From JBAXBF01 sp034429745 (GTDB lineage Bacteria; Chloroflexota; Anaerolineae; Anaerolineales; DRKV01): a stretch of DNA of 13,940 nt. Every line of letters starts with the position of its first letter. The stretch's first letter is position 1. The stretch lies in NCBI GenBank assembly GCA_034429745.1, contig DAOUFY010000169.1:1-13940 (forward strand). Direction: 5' to 3'. Shown piece by piece: positions 13,084 to 13,940 of the stretch. The notes below the pieces were generated by a model. The model worked only from the letters and a program-made list of their open reading frames with translations. It was not told the origin of the DNA and did not search any database. Made by a program: the position numbers and the translations under genes.

Positions 13084-13940
13084 ATGCGCTCCTCAACAGT
13101 ATCTTCGCTTTTTTTAGCATGTTTAGGAGTGGTTTCTTTTCTTGGGTTGCTTTATTTAGCTCCGCCTATTCACCAACGACTGTCTTGGCGGATGGATATC
13201 TTACTTACTTACCTGCGCGGTGTCGTTTCTCCGGTGGGCGAACTGCCTACTCCAGTTGCCTCGCAAGTCGTAGAGCCTTCTGAGACACCAACATATACGC
13301 TTACTCCAGCTGTTACGAGCGAGCCCACGATTACCCCAACTTTTCAGCCTTCCCCGACACCATTGCCCCAAACGGTAGAGTTGCCTGCTCCGAAGTGGGA
13401 AAAACAGGATTGGAATAATTGCGGGCCGGCTGCGTTAGCTATGTACTTGCGCTTTTATGGCTGGGAAGGTACGCAATTTGATATTTCCAAAAGCATCAAG
13501 CCTGCCCGTGAGGACCGCAATGTAAATATTGAGGAGTTGGCTTATTACGCCCGTACTCATGCCGGCTGGCTTAATGTCCAATATCGCGTAGCGGGCAATT
13601 TGAACCTGTTAAAGACCTTTTTAGCTAATGGTTTCCCGGTAATGATTGAGGAAGAGTTTTATCTTGAAGAAACTTATTGGCCAAACGATGATCATTGGTC
13701 TGCTCATTATCAACTGCTTACGGGCTATGATGAGTTAACCAAAACTTTTATTGGTCAGGATTCCTTCAAAGGTGCAAACCAACTGCTGCCGTATGATGCG
13801 GTGGATAAGCAGTGGCGCATTTTCAATCGCGTGTATATGATCCTTTATCCTCAGCAGCAGGAAGAAGTAGTAAAAGCCATCATCGGGCCGGATTGGGATG
13901 TTAATGAAAACCGCAAGCACGCTTTAGCGCTTGCTCAAGC
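13084..13940 (+). CDS. Membrane-anchored C39-like cysteine peptidase with Thr/Pro stalk (3' end off window)
   Basis: 285 codons to the window edge, no stop. Residues 6-27 form one hydrophobic helix, and 55-100 are a Thr/Pro/Ser stalk (TPTYTLTP, TITPTFQPSPTPLP). The C39_2-type peptidase domain is about 105-260: Cys113 in WNNCGPAALAMY, His208 in HWSAHYQLLTGYD and Asp226 in IGQDSF form the expected catalytic set, and the domain should lie outside the membrane. The last residues (NENRKHALALAQ) may open a TPR-like helical region. ATG 13084 is the first possible start, since a TAA lies in frame six bases upstream. No Shine-Dalgarno is visible, and GGTATAAAAT abuts it, so start and promoter are uncertain. 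C39-like domains cleave after double-Gly leaders in bacteriocin transport, but many stand-alone ones have unknown targets. Confidence 0.87.
   Translation, partial: MRSSTVSSLFLACLGVVSFLGLLYLAPPIHQRLSWRMDILLTYLRGVVSPVGELPTPVASQVVEPSETPTYTLTPAVTSEPTITPTFQPSPTPLPQTVELPAPKWEKQDWNNCGPAALAMYLRFYGWEGTQFDISKSIKPAREDRNVNIEELAYYARTHAGWLNVQYRVAGNLNLLKTFLANGFPVMIEEEFYLEETYWPNDDHWSAHYQLLTGYDELTKTFIGQDSFKGANQLLPYDAVDKQWRIFNRVYMILYPQQQEEVVKAIIGPDWDVNENRKHALALAQ

Noticed and set aside
1..13940. Defence island, phage, insertion sequence, CRISPR or toxin-antitoxin content
   Set aside because: Every long frame is accounted for by housekeeping, envelope or transport genes; no transposase, integrase, terminal repeats or spaced direct repeats were seen.

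Overview
The window (about 14 kb, moderate GC) looks like a chromosomal segment of a Chloroflexota bacterium, probably Anaerolineae-like. The main hint is that the partial genes at both ends encode a single membrane anchor followed by a long Thr/Pro-rich stalk, a style common in that phylum. A class-A-type RNase P RNA and a permease/RCK/RCK potassium cluster fit but do not prove this. I see no mobile element, CRISPR array, tRNA or recognisable defence system.

Layout. 1-650 (minus, partial): membrane-anchored Thr/Pro-stalk protein of unknown function. 651-851: divergent promoter region. 852-8182 (plus): tightly packed run of lepA (EF-4), a multispanning flippase-like (LPG-synthase TM family) protein, a Tyv/CDP-paratose-2-epimerase-like SDR, a GT4 glycosyltransferase, a SAM methyltransferase and an MFS transporter. 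The flippase-like, epimerase and glycosyltransferase genes lie within about 10 bases of one another and look like a small envelope glycoconjugate pathway. 8165-8532 (minus): rnpB, whose 3' end overlaps the end of the MFS gene and whose promoter lies in the end of the nitroreductase gene. 8542-9114 (minus): nitroreductase. 9211-9573 (plus): PilZ-domain protein, sharing a divergent promoter region with the nitroreductase. 9594-13047 (plus): a strong sigma70-type promoter, a 15-bp hairpin at the predicted transcript start, a KimA-like APC permease and two TrkA/KtrA-type RCK proteins, together a probable K+ uptake module. 13084-end (plus, partial): membrane-anchored Thr/Pro-stalk C39-like cysteine peptidase.

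Points most worth a second look: (1) the flippase-like gene has no ATG/GTG/TTG at its proper N-terminus and appears to start at an ATT codon behind a strong Shine-Dalgarno; (2) rnpB is embedded in both neighbours, with P1 helix, promoter and possible terminator overlapping coding sequence; (3) an APC/KimA permease is paired with two RCK proteins, an arrangement that from memory also exists as Rv2690c/ceoB/ceoC in mycobacteria; (4) a recurrent promoter word, GGTAAAAT, twice extended to an identical 13-mer; (5) lepA appears to be transcribed with almost no 5' leader. None of these is proven here to be a new system; they are hypotheses read from sequence.
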